This document shows positions 1-7,458 of a DNA stretch of 13,421 bases, in pieces (position 1 is the first letter of the stretch; each line of letters begins with the position of its first letter). Made by a program: the position numbers and the translations under genes. The notes below the pieces were generated by a model, which searched no databases, had not been told where the DNA came from, and saw nothing but the letters and a program-made list of their open reading frames with translations. The stretch comes from Oscillospiraceae bacterium (lineage in GTDB: Bacteria; Bacillota; Clostridia; UMGS1883): contig JAFLUQ010000053.1 in NCBI GenBank assembly GCA_022508735.1, positions 1 through 13,421 on the forward strand, in the 5' to 3' direction.

Positions 1-2
1 TT

Positions 3-128
3 TATCGGAGCTTGAAGTACACAAAGTACATCGGCGCTCCTCAAAAGGGCAATCTGCTCGCTTCTTTTTCGCGTTTGTATTTGTGTCGCAACATGGCGGC
101 AGAATGGAGATTGTACTATGTGGTTTAA
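3..128 (+). other. Open frame entering from the left edge, possible 3' end of an upstream gene
   Basis: Frame 3 is open from the window edge to a TAA at 126-128, giving about 41 codons ending in NMAAEWRLYYVV. It would overlap the start of the HD-GYP-like gene by 11 nt. I recognise no family in it. It coincides with the inverted repeat at 7-40, so it may be noncoding DNA that happens to lack stops. Sequence to the left of the window would decide this. Confidence 0.2.
7..40. repeat. Nested inverted repeat at the left edge
   Basis: GGAGC (7-11) is complementary to GCTCC (36-40). Inside it, GTAC (17-20) faces GTAC (26-29) across ACAAA. The loops between the two stems are nearly symmetrical (5 and 6 nt). 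No T-run follows, so it does not look like a rho-independent terminator. It could be part of an intergenic repeat or structured leader, or chance structure inside the end of an upstream gene. Confidence 0.35.
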
Positions 129-804
129 AGATAAAAATGCCTTTGTCGGCAAGCGCTTCGCCACTGCGGCCGACACGAAGGAACTCTTGGAGCTGCACCG
201 GTATTTCGGGCGTACGCTGGCCGAGCGGGCCGAAAGCCGCGACGGCAGCCGCGCCGGCCACATATCGAGGGTAGAGCAGCTCACCGGGATCCTCGTCCGG
301 GCTATGATCATGGCGGATTACCCTGATTTCACGTCCGAATATGCCGACAATGTCATATTGGCCTCGACACTACACGATGTGGGGAAGATAGCCGTCAGCG
401 ACGCAGTGCTCGCTAAAAGCGGCGAGCTTAGTAGGGCCGAAGCCGAGGAGCTGATGCGCCATGCGCCAGAAGGCGGAAATATACTTGAAGAAATATCCGA
501 AAAGCTCGGCGGAGGCACATATATTTCGGTGGCAGCCGTAGTGGCCCGCTATCACCACGAACGCTGGAACGGCTGCGGCTACCCCGACAGACTGAAGGGG
601 GCCGAAATACCTCTCCCGGCGCGTATAGTTTCCATAGCCGACGGCTTCGACTGTATTGTCGGGGAGAAGAAAATGGATATCGACGCGGCCGCTGTGGCGA
701 TGAGGGAGTTTGTGGGAGTGTATTACGACCCGGCTCTGACAGATATTTTTCTTTCACGTCTGTCGGCGATAAAAGAAGTATATAATAATAAAGATAATAT
801 GTGA
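118..804 (+). CDS. Degenerate HD-GYP-type metal-dependent phosphohydrolase
   Basis: The 228-residue protein is a single HD domain of the HD-GYP class, whose characterised members hydrolyse cyclic dinucleotides, chiefly c-di-GMP. Visible motifs are GHISRV with H48, the LHDVGK box with H86-D87, H115, the HHERWNGCGYP box with H146-H147 and GYP at 154-156, and ADGFD with D175. No receiver, PAS or GAF domain and no membrane segment precedes the domain, so it is a stand-alone cytosolic protein. Two departures stand out: the usual DALTSxRPYR stretch after the ADxxD motif is replaced by DCIVGEKKM, and the position four residues before H48, a glutamate ligand in trinuclear members, is Ser44. Activity on c-di-GMP is therefore uncertain, and other phosphate esters are possible. 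The ATG has a GGAG at 106-109 upstream. The next gene begins 17 nt after the stop. Confidence 0.85.
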   Translation: MWFKDKNAFVGKRFATAADTKELLELHRYFGRTLAERAESRDGSRAGHISRVEQLTGILVRAMIMADYPDFTSEYADNVILASTLHDVGKIAVSDAVLAKSGELSRAEAEELMRHAPEGGNILEEISEKLGGGTYISVAAVVARYHHERWNGCGYPDRLKGAEIPLPARIVSIADGFDCIVGEKKMDIDAAAVAMREFVGVYYDPALTDIFLSRLSAIKEVYNNKDNM

Positions 805-821
805 AAGGTGGAAATATAATA

Positions 822-1442
822 ATGAAGGTACTTTTAATTAACGGCAGCCCCCGCAGGGAGGGCTGCACATTTACGGCCCTTTCAATTGTGGCGGAGGCCC
901 TTGAGGAAAACGGCGTTGAGGCTGAAATCTTTCAGGCCGGCGGCACTACCAAGGGCTGCCTCGGCTGCGGATACTGCGCTAAGAACGGCAAATGCGTGAC
1001 AGACGACTGCGTGAACGAGGCCCTTAAGAAGCTCGATGAGGTGGACGGGATCGTCATCGGTTCCCCTGTGCATTATGCCGCGGCCAGCGGAGCGGCCACC
1101 TCTTTTATGGACAGATTTTTCTATGCCGCCGATAAGAGTAAGCTTGTACATAAGGTGGGTGCGGCGGTTGCCAGTGCACGCAGGGCCGGCACCACGGCCA
1201 CGCTCGACCAGCTCCAGAAGTATTTTACTATCAGTGAAATGCCCATCGTAAGCTCCCGCTACTGGCCCATGGTCCACGGCAGCAACCCCGAGCAGGTAAG
1301 AGAAGACAGCGAGGGCGTGCAGGTAATGCGTGTGCTCGGCAAAAATATGGCATGGCTCATTAAGTGCATCGAGGCGGGCAAAAAAGAAGGTATTGAGCCT
1401 CCCACGCCGGAGCAGAAGGTATTCACCAACTTTATCAGATAG
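822..1442 (+). CDS. Flavodoxin-fold FMN/NAD(P)H-dependent oxidoreductase
   Basis: The 206-residue protein has a flavodoxin-like fold of the NADPH-dependent FMN reductase family. The N-terminal beta strand and phosphate loop read MKVLLINGSPRREGCT, and SPVHY at 81-85 corresponds to the second FMN-contacting loop. A cysteine-rich insert GCLGCGYC...GKC (Cys46, 49, 52, 58, plus Cys63) is typical of the clostridial iron-sulfur flavoprotein-like branch. Whether it binds a cluster cannot be read here; the spacing could also be redox-active thiols. It is probably a cytosolic electron-transfer flavoprotein reducing quinones, nitro compounds or an unknown partner. I chose ATG 822 over the in-frame GTG at 801 because AAAGGTGG (804-811) lies 10 nt upstream of it, and because the family starts at MKVLLINGS. 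It sits between the HD-GYP-like gene and murD; a functional link is not obvious. Confidence 0.88.
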   Translation: MKVLLINGSPRREGCTFTALSIVAEALEENGVEAEIFQAGGTTKGCLGCGYCAKNGKCVTDDCVNEALKKLDEVDGIVIGSPVHYAAASGAATSFMDRFFYAADKSKLVHKVGAAVASARRAGTTATLDQLQKYFTISEMPIVSSRYWPMVHGSNPEQVREDSEGVQVMRVLGKNMAWLIKCIEAGKKEGIEPPTPEQKVFTNFIR

Positions 1443-1453
1443 GAATGACGGAT

Positions 1454-2824
1454 ATGCAGGATAAAATAGAGGCATTTAAGCAAAATATAAGGGGAAAACA
1501 GGTGACAGTTCTCGGCATAGGTATCAGCAACCTGCCCCTTGTAAAATTTCTCGTGCGGCTGGGCGCGGTCGTAACCGCGGCCGATAAGCGCAGCGAGGCG
1601 GACTTAGGCTCCGCGGCAGAAGAGCTGAAGGCTCTGGGCGTTAAGCTGATAACAGGTGAGAACTATCTTGACGACCTCAGCGGGGAGTATATTTTCAAAA
1701 CTCCCGGCATGCGCTTTGACGTGCCCCAGCTTTTAGAGGCAAAGGAGCGCGGCAGCATAATCACCAGCGAGATGGAGGTCTTTTTCGAGCTTTGCCCGGC
1801 TCCAATCGTGGCGGTGACCGGCAGCGACGGAAAAACCACCACTACCACGCTCATATATAATATGCTGACCGAGGGCGGCTATAAGTGCCACCTTGGCGGC
1901 AATATCGGTAAGCCCCTGCTGCCGGAGGTGGAGAGCATAGCCCCGGTCGACATAGCCGTACTGGAGCTGAGCAGCTTCCAGCTTCACACCATGAAAAAGA
2001 GCCCGCACATAGCGGTTATTACGAATATGTCGCCCAACCATCTGGATTGGCATAAGGACTATGAGGAATATAAAGACGCAAAGCGGAACATCTACCTCCA
2101 CCAAGGGGAGGGCGATGTGCTTGTGCTGAACGCCGAAAACCCCGATGCCTACGATTGCCGCGGCGGCGCAAAGGGCGAGGTAAGGCTTTTCGGCTATGAT
2201 GAAAGCTGCAATGTGTATTCTAAAGGCGGCGCTATTTTCGCCTTCGGCAAGGAGATACTTAAAACCTCCGACATAAAGATCCCCGGCGAGCACAACGTTC
2301 AGAACTATATGACGGCCATTGCCGCTGTCGGCGATATGGTGAGCCCCGAGGCCATCGTCAAGGTGGCACGGGAATTTGGCGGCGTGCCTCACCGCATTGA
2401 GCTTGTCCGCGTGAAGGACGGCGTAAAATACTATAACAGCTCTATCGACAGCAGCCCCAACCGCACCATCAACACCCTCAAGGTGTTCGATAAGGTCATT
2501 CTTATCGCCGGGGGTAAAGATAAAGGCATTCCCTACGATGAGCTGGGAGAGTCACTGGCCACCAAGACGAGCGCCATCTTCCTTGTGGGCATGACTGCCG
2601 GGGTGATCAAGGCCGCGCTGGATAAATACGCCGAAAAGACCGGCGTCGGCGGTGATATACCCGTTGAAATATGCGAAAGCTATGAGGAGGCCGTTCGTGA
2701 GGCCGCCGGGATAGCCAAGCCCGGCGACGTGGTGCTCATGAGCAACGCCAGCACCAGCTTTGATAAATTCCGCAACTTTGAAGAGCGGGGAAACCTGTTC
2801 AAGAAGTTGGTAAGCGAGTTGTAA
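1454..2824 (+). CDS. murD: UDP-N-acetylmuramoyl-L-alanine--D-glutamate ligase MurD
   Basis: MurD adds D-glutamate to UDP-MurNAc-L-Ala, using ATP, in the cytosolic phase of peptidoglycan synthesis. Counting from the upstream ATG at 1445, the three Mur ligase domains are clear: an N-terminal UMP-binding Rossmann-like region with LGIGISN (23-29), the central ATPase with TGSDGKTTTT (125-134), ELSSFQL (174-180) and MSPNHLDWH (195-203), and a C-terminal domain with GEHNVQN (281-287), GVPHRIE (313-319), SSIDSSPNRT (332-341) and GGKDKG (356-361). Asp in the P-loop (SDGK) and the SxxSSPxRT stretch fit the clostridial MurD branch rather than the E. coli type. Full length is 456 residues from ATG 1454, or 459 from ATG 1445. 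I favour 1454 because AGGA at 1441-1444 touches the first ATG but lies 9 nt from the second. It is not in a dcw cluster here. Confidence 0.95.
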   Translation: MQDKIEAFKQNIRGKQVTVLGIGISNLPLVKFLVRLGAVVTAADKRSEADLGSAAEELKALGVKLITGENYLDDLSGEYIFKTPGMRFDVPQLLEAKERGSIITSEMEVFFELCPAPIVAVTGSDGKTTTTTLIYNMLTEGGYKCHLGGNIGKPLLPEVESIAPVDIAVLELSSFQLHTMKKSPHIAVITNMSPNHLDWHKDYEEYKDAKRNIYLHQGEGDVLVLNAENPDAYDCRGGAKGEVRLFGYDESCNVYSKGGAIFAFGKEILKTSDIKIPGEHNVQNYMTAIAAVGDMVSPEAIVKVAREFGGVPHRIELVRVKDGVKYYNSSIDSSPNRTINTLKVFDKVILIAGGKDKGIPYDELGESLATKTSAIFLVGMTAGVIKAALDKYAEKTGVGGDIPVEICESYEEAVREAAGIAKPGDVVLMSNASTSFDKFRNFEERGNLFKKLVSEL

Positions 2825-2838
2825 CCAGCGTGCCGCTG

Positions 2839-2882
2839 CAGGCATTCGCCTGTTTCCCGCCCTTCGGGCGTTGAGTGTTTTT
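2839..2882 (+). terminator. Two tandem short hairpins with a weak T-run after murD
   Basis: CAGGC-ATTC-GCCTG (2839-2852) is followed by CGCCC-TTC-GGGCG (2858-2870), and then by TTGAGTGTTTTT ending at 2882. Both stems are 5 bp and GC-rich. The T-run begins 6 nt after the second stem, so this is at best a weak or partial rho-independent terminator or attenuator separating murD from the peptidase cluster. It may instead be a simple RNA-stability element. Confidence 0.4.
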
Positions 2883-2911
2883 CAATAACTATATACAACA
2901 AGGAGATATCT

Positions 2912-3949
2912 ATGGAAATAAATGAGATACTGCGCCGCCTTGACACTCCCTTCGGCGTCAGCGGAAACGAGAAGGAAGTCCGCGACGTGATAAAAGAGCT
3001 TTTCGGCGGCCTATGCACCGAGGTGAGTGAGGACGCCCTCGGCAACGTCATAGGCATCCTTTGCTGCGGCAAGGAAAACGCCCCGACCATAATGATAGAG
3101 GGTCATCAGGATGAACTTGGACTCGTGGTCAGCGGTATAACCGATGAGGGGAGCCTGCGCTTTCTTACCGTCGGCGGCTTTGACCCGAAAACCCTTCCGG
3201 GCACTGAGGTGACGGTTCATGCCGAAGGCGGAAATTACTTCGGCGTTATCGGCGCAAAGCCGCCGCACCTTGTTAAAGGCCCGGCCAAAGGCCTCTCTGT
3301 CAGCGACATGGCGGTGGATGTGGGCTACAGTAAAGAGAAAAGCGAGAAAATATTCAAGGTGGGGGACATAATAACCCTTAACACCGGCTTTGTGCAGCTG
3401 GGCGGAAGCACAGTTGCGGCCCGCTGCATCGACGACCGCGGCGGCCTTGCCGCTGTGGTGCGCGCGCTTGAATTAGCACAGAATCTTAAGCTCGACTGCA
3501 CTGTGTACGCCGTTGCCACCGTGCAGGAGGAGCTGGGCCTTCGCGGAGCGAAAACTGCCGCCGCGCAGCTCGTGCCCGACGCGGCCATAGCCATCGACGT
3601 CTGCCACGGCACCAGCCCCGGCGTCAGCGACAATGCCTTCCCTCTGGGGAAGGGCGTGGTGGTCAGCGTCGGCCCGAACCTTCACCCGAAGCTCACCCGC
3701 CAGCTTCTCGATACCGCTAAGGAAAACCGCCTTGACGTGCAGATAGATGTGGACAGCGGCGACACCGGCACCGACGCATGGGAGATACAGGTGGCCGGCA
3801 CAGGCGTGCCGACGGCGCTTTTGTCCATACCACTGAGATATATGCACGCTAACTACGAGGTGGGCGACTCAAAGGACATTGAGACCACGGCGCGGCTTAT
3901 CGCCGCATATTTACTGAAATTCAAAGGCGGTGAACAGCTTTGCTACTAA
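2912..3949 (+). CDS. M42 family metallo-aminopeptidase, paralogue 1
   Basis: The 345-residue protein belongs to peptidase family M42 (FrvX/YsdC/YpdE type, once misnamed endoglucanase M). The family forms large tetrahedral di-metal aminopeptidase shells that trim peptides in the cytosol. Di-zinc and catalytic residues are all present: H65 and D67 in EGHQDELG, bridging D174 in IDDRGG, catalytic E206 with E207 in QEELGLRGA, D229 in IDVCHG, and H312 in RYMHAN. The PDZ-like insertion typical of the family lies roughly between residues 75 and 165. AAGGAG at 2900-2905 is 6 nt before the ATG, the strongest ribosome site of the three M42 genes, as expected for the first gene of a unit. It is the most divergent of the three: EGHQDE replaces AAHMDE, and RYMHAN replaces RYIHSP. 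Substrate preference cannot be read from the sequence. Confidence 0.92.
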   Translation: MEINEILRRLDTPFGVSGNEKEVRDVIKELFGGLCTEVSEDALGNVIGILCCGKENAPTIMIEGHQDELGLVVSGITDEGSLRFLTVGGFDPKTLPGTEVTVHAEGGNYFGVIGAKPPHLVKGPAKGLSVSDMAVDVGYSKEKSEKIFKVGDIITLNTGFVQLGGSTVAARCIDDRGGLAAVVRALELAQNLKLDCTVYAVATVQEELGLRGAKTAAAQLVPDAAIAIDVCHGTSPGVSDNAFPLGKGVVVSVGPNLHPKLTRQLLDTAKENRLDVQIDVDSGDTGTDAWEIQVAGTGVPTALLSIPLRYMHANYEVGDSKDIETTARLIAAYLLKFKGGEQLCY

Positions 3950-4956
3950 AGCAGCTTTGCTCGCTCTGCGCCCCCTCCGGCTGGGAGGACGAGGCGAGGA
4001 GCTTCATCATAGAACAAATAAAAGACATCCCCGGCATTGAAATAACCGTCGATACAATGGGCAACGTCATTGCCCATAAGCCGGGCAAGGGCAAAAAAAT
4101 AATGGTTGCCGCCCATATGGACGAGGTTGGCTTCATCGTCAGCGGCTTCACTGACGACGGCTTTGTGAAATTCAAGACCGTGGGCGGAATTATGACCTCA
4201 GTTCTCGTCAGCAAGAGGGTCGTCCTCGGCGAAAATAAGGTAGACGGCATAATCAGCTCCAAGGCCGTGCATCTTCAGAGCGCTGCTGACCGTGAAAAGC
4301 CCGCGTCCATGCGCGATTTATATATCGACATCGGCGCTAAGGACAAGGCCGACGCCGAAAGTAAGCTCTCTTTGGGCGACTACGGCACCTTCGCCGGGGA
4401 GTATACCGAGTTCGGCGACGGTTATGTCAAGAGCAAGGCACTGGACGACCGCGTGGGCTGCGCCGTAATGCTTGAGCTTATAAAAGAAAACTACGAAAAT
4501 GATATGTACTTCTGCTTTACAGTTCAGGAGGAGGTGGGTCTGCGCGGCGCGACAATTGCAGCGAACCGCATAGGGCCCGAGCTGGCTCTTGTGCTGGAGG
4601 GTACCACCTGCAACGATGTGCACGGTGCCAAGCCTCACCAAACCGTTACCTACTCGGGCGGCGGCGCGGTCATGACCGCTATGGATGGCGCCGCGATCAG
4701 CGACCGGAGGTACTTTGAAATGATAAAGACACTTGCCGCGCGGGAGGATATACCCCTCCAGATAAAGCGCACCAGCGCGGGCGGCACCGACGCGGGCAGC
4801 ATCCAGCGGAGCGGCGCGGGCGTTAAGACCGCGGTTCTGGCAGTGCCCTGCCGCTATATCCACTCGCCCGTCAGCGTAATGCATATGCGGGATTATGACA
4901 GTGTGCGTCGCCTGGCTGCCGCCGTGTTAAAGGAACTCGAAGGGAGAGACATATAA
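3940..4956 (+). CDS. M42 family metallo-aminopeptidase, paralogue 2
   Basis: The 338-residue M42 peptidase has a complete active site: H59 and D61 in AAHMDEVG, D169 in ALDDRVG, E197-E198 in VQEEVGLRGA and H308 in RYIHSP. The metal-ligand position after the beta strand is glutamate (E220, in VLEGTTCND), where the two neighbouring paralogues have aspartate. In family M42 this site is Asp or Glu, and the difference often marks distinct substrate subgroups. Translation starts at a TTG that overlaps the end of paralogue 1 by 10 nt; AGGCGG at 3925-3930 is 9 nt upstream, and the protein then begins at the usual family position (LLKQLCSLCAPSGWED). The overlap implies coupled translation with its neighbours. 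It presumably acts on peptides left by the proteasome-like or Clp/Lon proteases in the cytosol. Confidence 0.92.
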   Translation: MLLKQLCSLCAPSGWEDEARSFIIEQIKDIPGIEITVDTMGNVIAHKPGKGKKIMVAAHMDEVGFIVSGFTDDGFVKFKTVGGIMTSVLVSKRVVLGENKVDGIISSKAVHLQSAADREKPASMRDLYIDIGAKDKADAESKLSLGDYGTFAGEYTEFGDGYVKSKALDDRVGCAVMLELIKENYENDMYFCFTVQEEVGLRGATIAANRIGPELALVLEGTTCNDVHGAKPHQTVTYSGGGAVMTAMDGAAISDRRYFEMIKTLAAREDIPLQIKRTSAGGTDAGSIQRSGAGVKTAVLAVPCRYIHSPVSVMHMRDYDSVRRLAAAVLKELEGRDI

Positions 4957-5942
4957 TGAATATAGAACTCTTAAAAAAACTCACCGAATGCTTTTCGCCC
5001 TCCGGCCGTGAGGATCGCATACGGGATATAATAAAGGCCGAGGTGGAGCCCTACGTGACCGACGTCTGGACCGACGCCCTCGGAAACCTCATATGCCACA
5101 AAAAGGGGCCGGGCAAAAAGCTCATGATGGCCGCACATATGGACGAGATCGGCTTCATGGTGACCCATATTGAGGACAGCGGCTTTCTGCGCTTTGTGAA
5201 CGTGGGCGGCATTTCTGCCTACAACTGCATAAACCGCGCTGTGGTGTTTGAAAACGGTACCGTCGGCGTTATATCCTACGAAAATAAGGAGAAGGCCGCG
5301 TCAGCAGGCCTCAGCCAGATGTATATCGACATCGGCGCGAAAGACAAGGCCGAAGCCGAAGAAAAGGTGGAGATCGGCTCCATGGCCGGGTATAAGGGCG
5401 AGCTCAGCCTTATGGGCGAACTTGCCACCTCCAAGACTATGGATGACCGCGTCGGCTGCTTTGTGCTCATTGAGGCCATAAAGGCCGCAAAGGAAAGCCC
5501 AAACGAGCTGTTCGCTGTGTTCACCGTGCAGGAGGAGGTGGGCCTTCGCGGCGCCAAGACCTCTGCCTTCGCGGTGGAGCCGGATATGGGCTTTGCCATT
5601 GATGTGTCCATGACCGGCGACACTCCTGAGAGCTCCTTTGCTTCCCTGTCCCTTGGCAAGGGACCGGGAATAAAGCTAAAGGATGCTTCGTTTATCATAA
5701 ATCCTGCCGCCCGTGATTTTGCCATCAAGGCCGCACGGGTTGCCGAGATACCCTATCAGCTTGAGGCCGCGGCCTACGGCGGCACCGACGCCGGGGCCAT
5801 AAACCTGACCCGAGGCGGCGTTCCGGCGGGGACTATTTCCGTTCCCACCCGCTATATCCACTCGCCTCAGGAGGTAGTCAGCCTTTCTGACGTGGAGAAC
5901 AGCATCACCCTTGTAACGAAGATGATAGAGACCGCCATATGA
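4956..5942 (+). CDS. M42 family metallo-aminopeptidase, paralogue 3
   Basis: The 328-residue M42 peptidase carries H61 and D63 in AAHMDEIG, D163 in TMDDRVG, E193-E194 in VQEEVGLRGA, D216 in IDVSMTGD and H302 in RYIHSP, so the di-metal centre and general base look intact. It resembles paralogue 2 most closely: both have CFSPSGRED/CAPSGWED openings, YIDIGAKDKAxAE around residues 123-134, and GGTDAG near residue 275. It keeps Asp at the position where paralogue 2 has Glu. The ATG shares one base with the previous stop (TAATG at 4954-4958), with GGGAG at 4942-4946 as its ribosome site. Three paralogues side by side suggest tandem duplication followed by specialisation. They may form separate homododecamers or a mixed shell; the sequence does not say which. 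Confidence 0.92.
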   Translation: MNIELLKKLTECFSPSGREDRIRDIIKAEVEPYVTDVWTDALGNLICHKKGPGKKLMMAAHMDEIGFMVTHIEDSGFLRFVNVGGISAYNCINRAVVFENGTVGVISYENKEKAASAGLSQMYIDIGAKDKAEAEEKVEIGSMAGYKGELSLMGELATSKTMDDRVGCFVLIEAIKAAKESPNELFAVFTVQEEVGLRGAKTSAFAVEPDMGFAIDVSMTGDTPESSFASLSLGKGPGIKLKDASFIINPAARDFAIKAARVAEIPYQLEAAAYGGTDAGAINLTRGGVPAGTISVPTRYIHSPQEVVSLSDVENSITLVTKMIETAI

Positions 5943-6550
5943 GGGGCACGGTTTCTGAAATAGACGCCGCCACCCGGGAGTCCATGCGCGGCATATCCAT
6001 GCCCGACGGGGCTAAAGTAGGCTACTGTGACCTGCGGCTCCTGACTGTGCCGCACCGCAATTTCTGCGGCGGCACTTCCACGGGTAAGCTAATTATTGCC
6101 CGGGAACTCGCTGACGAGGTGCTGGATATTTTCGCCGAGCTGTATGAGATAGGCTATCCGATTGAAAAAATGGAGCTTATCGACCGCTATGCCGGGCTTG
6201 TTACAAAGGAATTGAACAGCCTTGACAATGCGTCGATGGGGCATAACAACTCCTCCGCCTTCTGTTACCGCGTAGTGGACAGCACCGACCGCCTGTCCAT
6301 GCACGCCCTCGGCAGGGCCATAGATCTGAACCCGAAAATAAATCCGTGGATAAGGGGAGAGCTTATTGAACCCTATGGTGCGGCGAAATATGCCGACCGC
6401 AGCGGCGCGGGCCTGCCCGATATAGAGCGGCGGGCCATGATACGCTCCGGCGACGCGGTTTGCTCTGTGTTTGAGAGACGCGGCTGGATCTGGGGCGGCG
6501 ACTGGACTGATAGTAAGGACTATCAACATTTTGAAAAACCAAAGGAATGA
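5939..6550 (+). CDS. M15-type D-alanyl-D-alanine carboxypeptidase-like protein, no signal peptide
   Basis: The 203-residue protein has the zinc site of the M15 (VanY / L,D- and D,D-peptidase) clan: SMHALGRAIDLNP gives H122 and D129 with the HxxxxxxD spacing, and DYQHFE gives H197, after WIWGGDW. The upstream NNSSAFCYR segment (103-111) matches the conserved substrate-side stretch of the endolysin-like M15 subgroup. Members cleave peptide bonds to D-alanine or within peptidoglycan stem peptides. There is no hydrophobic N-terminus, so it should stay in the cytosol or leave by another route; a role in recycling muropeptides or D-amino-acid peptides alongside the M42 aminopeptidases is an inference. 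It overlaps paralogue 3 by 4 nt (ATGA), which supports coupled translation. No good ribosome site is seen, so it probably depends on reinitiation. Confidence 0.82.
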   Translation: MRGTVSEIDAATRESMRGISMPDGAKVGYCDLRLLTVPHRNFCGGTSTGKLIIARELADEVLDIFAELYEIGYPIEKMELIDRYAGLVTKELNSLDNASMGHNNSSAFCYRVVDSTDRLSMHALGRAIDLNPKINPWIRGELIEPYGAAKYADRSGAGLPDIERRAMIRSGDAVCSVFERRGWIWGGDWTDSKDYQHFEKPKE

Positions 6551-6555
6551 TACAA

Positions 6556-7440
6556 ATGGACTATATATCGAGCGCAATAACCCATGACGGCAGCATCCGC
6601 GTTATCGCGGTTGACACCACCGAGCTTGTGAACGAGGCTCAGCGGCTCCACCAAATGAGCCCTGTCTGCTGCGCCGCCCTCGGCCGCGCGCTGACGGGCG
6701 CGTCTATCCTCGGGCGTATGCTCAAGGGCTATGATGACAGCGTGACCCTTCAGATAAACGGCGGCGGCCCCATCGGCCGCGTGGTCGCCGTGTCTGACGG
6801 AAGAAGCAACGTCAAGGGCTACGTGGATAACCCCCTTGTGGAGCTGCCCCTCAGAGCAGACGGCAAGCTGGACGTGGGCGGAGCCGTAGGCCGCGACGGA
6901 ATGTTAAGCGTAATAAAAGACCTGAACATGAAAGAGCCCTACGTGGGGCAGGTGCCTCTCGTAAGCGGCGAGATAGCCGAGGATCTGACGCAGTACTTTG
7001 CCACAAGCGAGCAGCTCCCCACGGCAGTGGCCCTTGGGGTGCTCGTTGACCGCGACTACACAGTCAAGGCCGCCGGAGGCTTCGTCATTCAGCTCCTGCC
7101 CGGAGCCATGGAGGAGGATATTGAGCGGGTGGAGAAGGCCATCGCCGAGATACCCGCTGTCACCACGCTTCTCAGCGAGGGTGAAACCCCCAAGTCCATC
7201 GTGGAGCGGCTGCTCGCGGGCTACGAGATAGACTATTTTGAGGATATGGAGACCAAGTACCTCTGCGACTGCGGCCGTGAGCGCATGGCCCGCGCCCTTA
7301 TCAGCATAGGCGCAAAAGATCTGCGCCAGCTTATCGAGGAGGACGGCCACGCAGAACTTACCTGCCATTTCTGCAACAGCGCCTACGATTTCAGCAAAGA
7401 GGAGCTGGAAGAGCTGCTTAAGGCCGCAGAGGACAAATAA
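6556..7440 (+). CDS. hslO: Hsp33 redox-regulated holdase chaperone
   Basis: Hsp33 is a cytosolic holdase that is switched on by oxidation: its C-terminal zinc is released when four cysteines form disulfides, and the protein then binds unfolding clients. The four cysteines are present as CDC and CHFC (C237, C239, C270 and C273 when counted from ATG 6556). The N-terminal domain has the family stretches INGGGPIGRVVAVSDG and GYVDNP near residues 67-92, and LPTAVALGVLVDRD further on. Length is 294 residues, usual for the family. The upstream ATG at 6547 overlaps the previous stop, but AAGGA at 6542-6546 abuts it directly; the same site is 9 nt from ATG 6556, so I favour the latter. It lies between peptidases and two redox or metabolic genes. 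Confidence 0.95.
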   Translation: MDYISSAITHDGSIRVIAVDTTELVNEAQRLHQMSPVCCAALGRALTGASILGRMLKGYDDSVTLQINGGGPIGRVVAVSDGRSNVKGYVDNPLVELPLRADGKLDVGGAVGRDGMLSVIKDLNMKEPYVGQVPLVSGEIAEDLTQYFATSEQLPTAVALGVLVDRDYTVKAAGGFVIQLLPGAMEEDIERVEKAIAEIPAVTTLLSEGETPKSIVERLLAGYEIDYFEDMETKYLCDCGRERMARALISIGAKDLRQLIEEDGHAELTCHFCNSAYDFSKEELEELLKAAEDK

Positions 7441-7458
7441 ACCAAGGAGAGAACAACA

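Noticed and set aside
83..274. Overlapping + strand frame of 63 codons at the start of the HD-GYP-like gene
   Set aside because: It runs through the HD-GYP coding region in another frame and its sequence is low in information (Ser/Ala/Pro-rich).
781..786. TATAAT near the end of the HD-GYP-like gene as a promoter for the flavodoxin-like gene
   Set aside because: No acceptable -35 box lies 16-19 nt upstream, and the sequence is inside a coding region.
801..821. GTG start for the flavodoxin-like gene
   Set aside because: It overlaps the previous stop and contains the ribosome site itself; ATG 822 gives the normal MKVLLINGSP family start.
1733..2392. Long minus-strand frames opposite murD, the GH127 gene (8095-8739), tsaC (12138-12665) and others
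   Set aside because: They are antisense shadows of well-supported genes in GC-rich DNA, with no recognisable domains or ribosome sites.
2871..2897. Promoter-like TTGAGT and TATACA before the first M42 gene
   Set aside because: The spacer is only 15 nt, both boxes are imperfect, and the start site would fall on the ribosome site of the gene.
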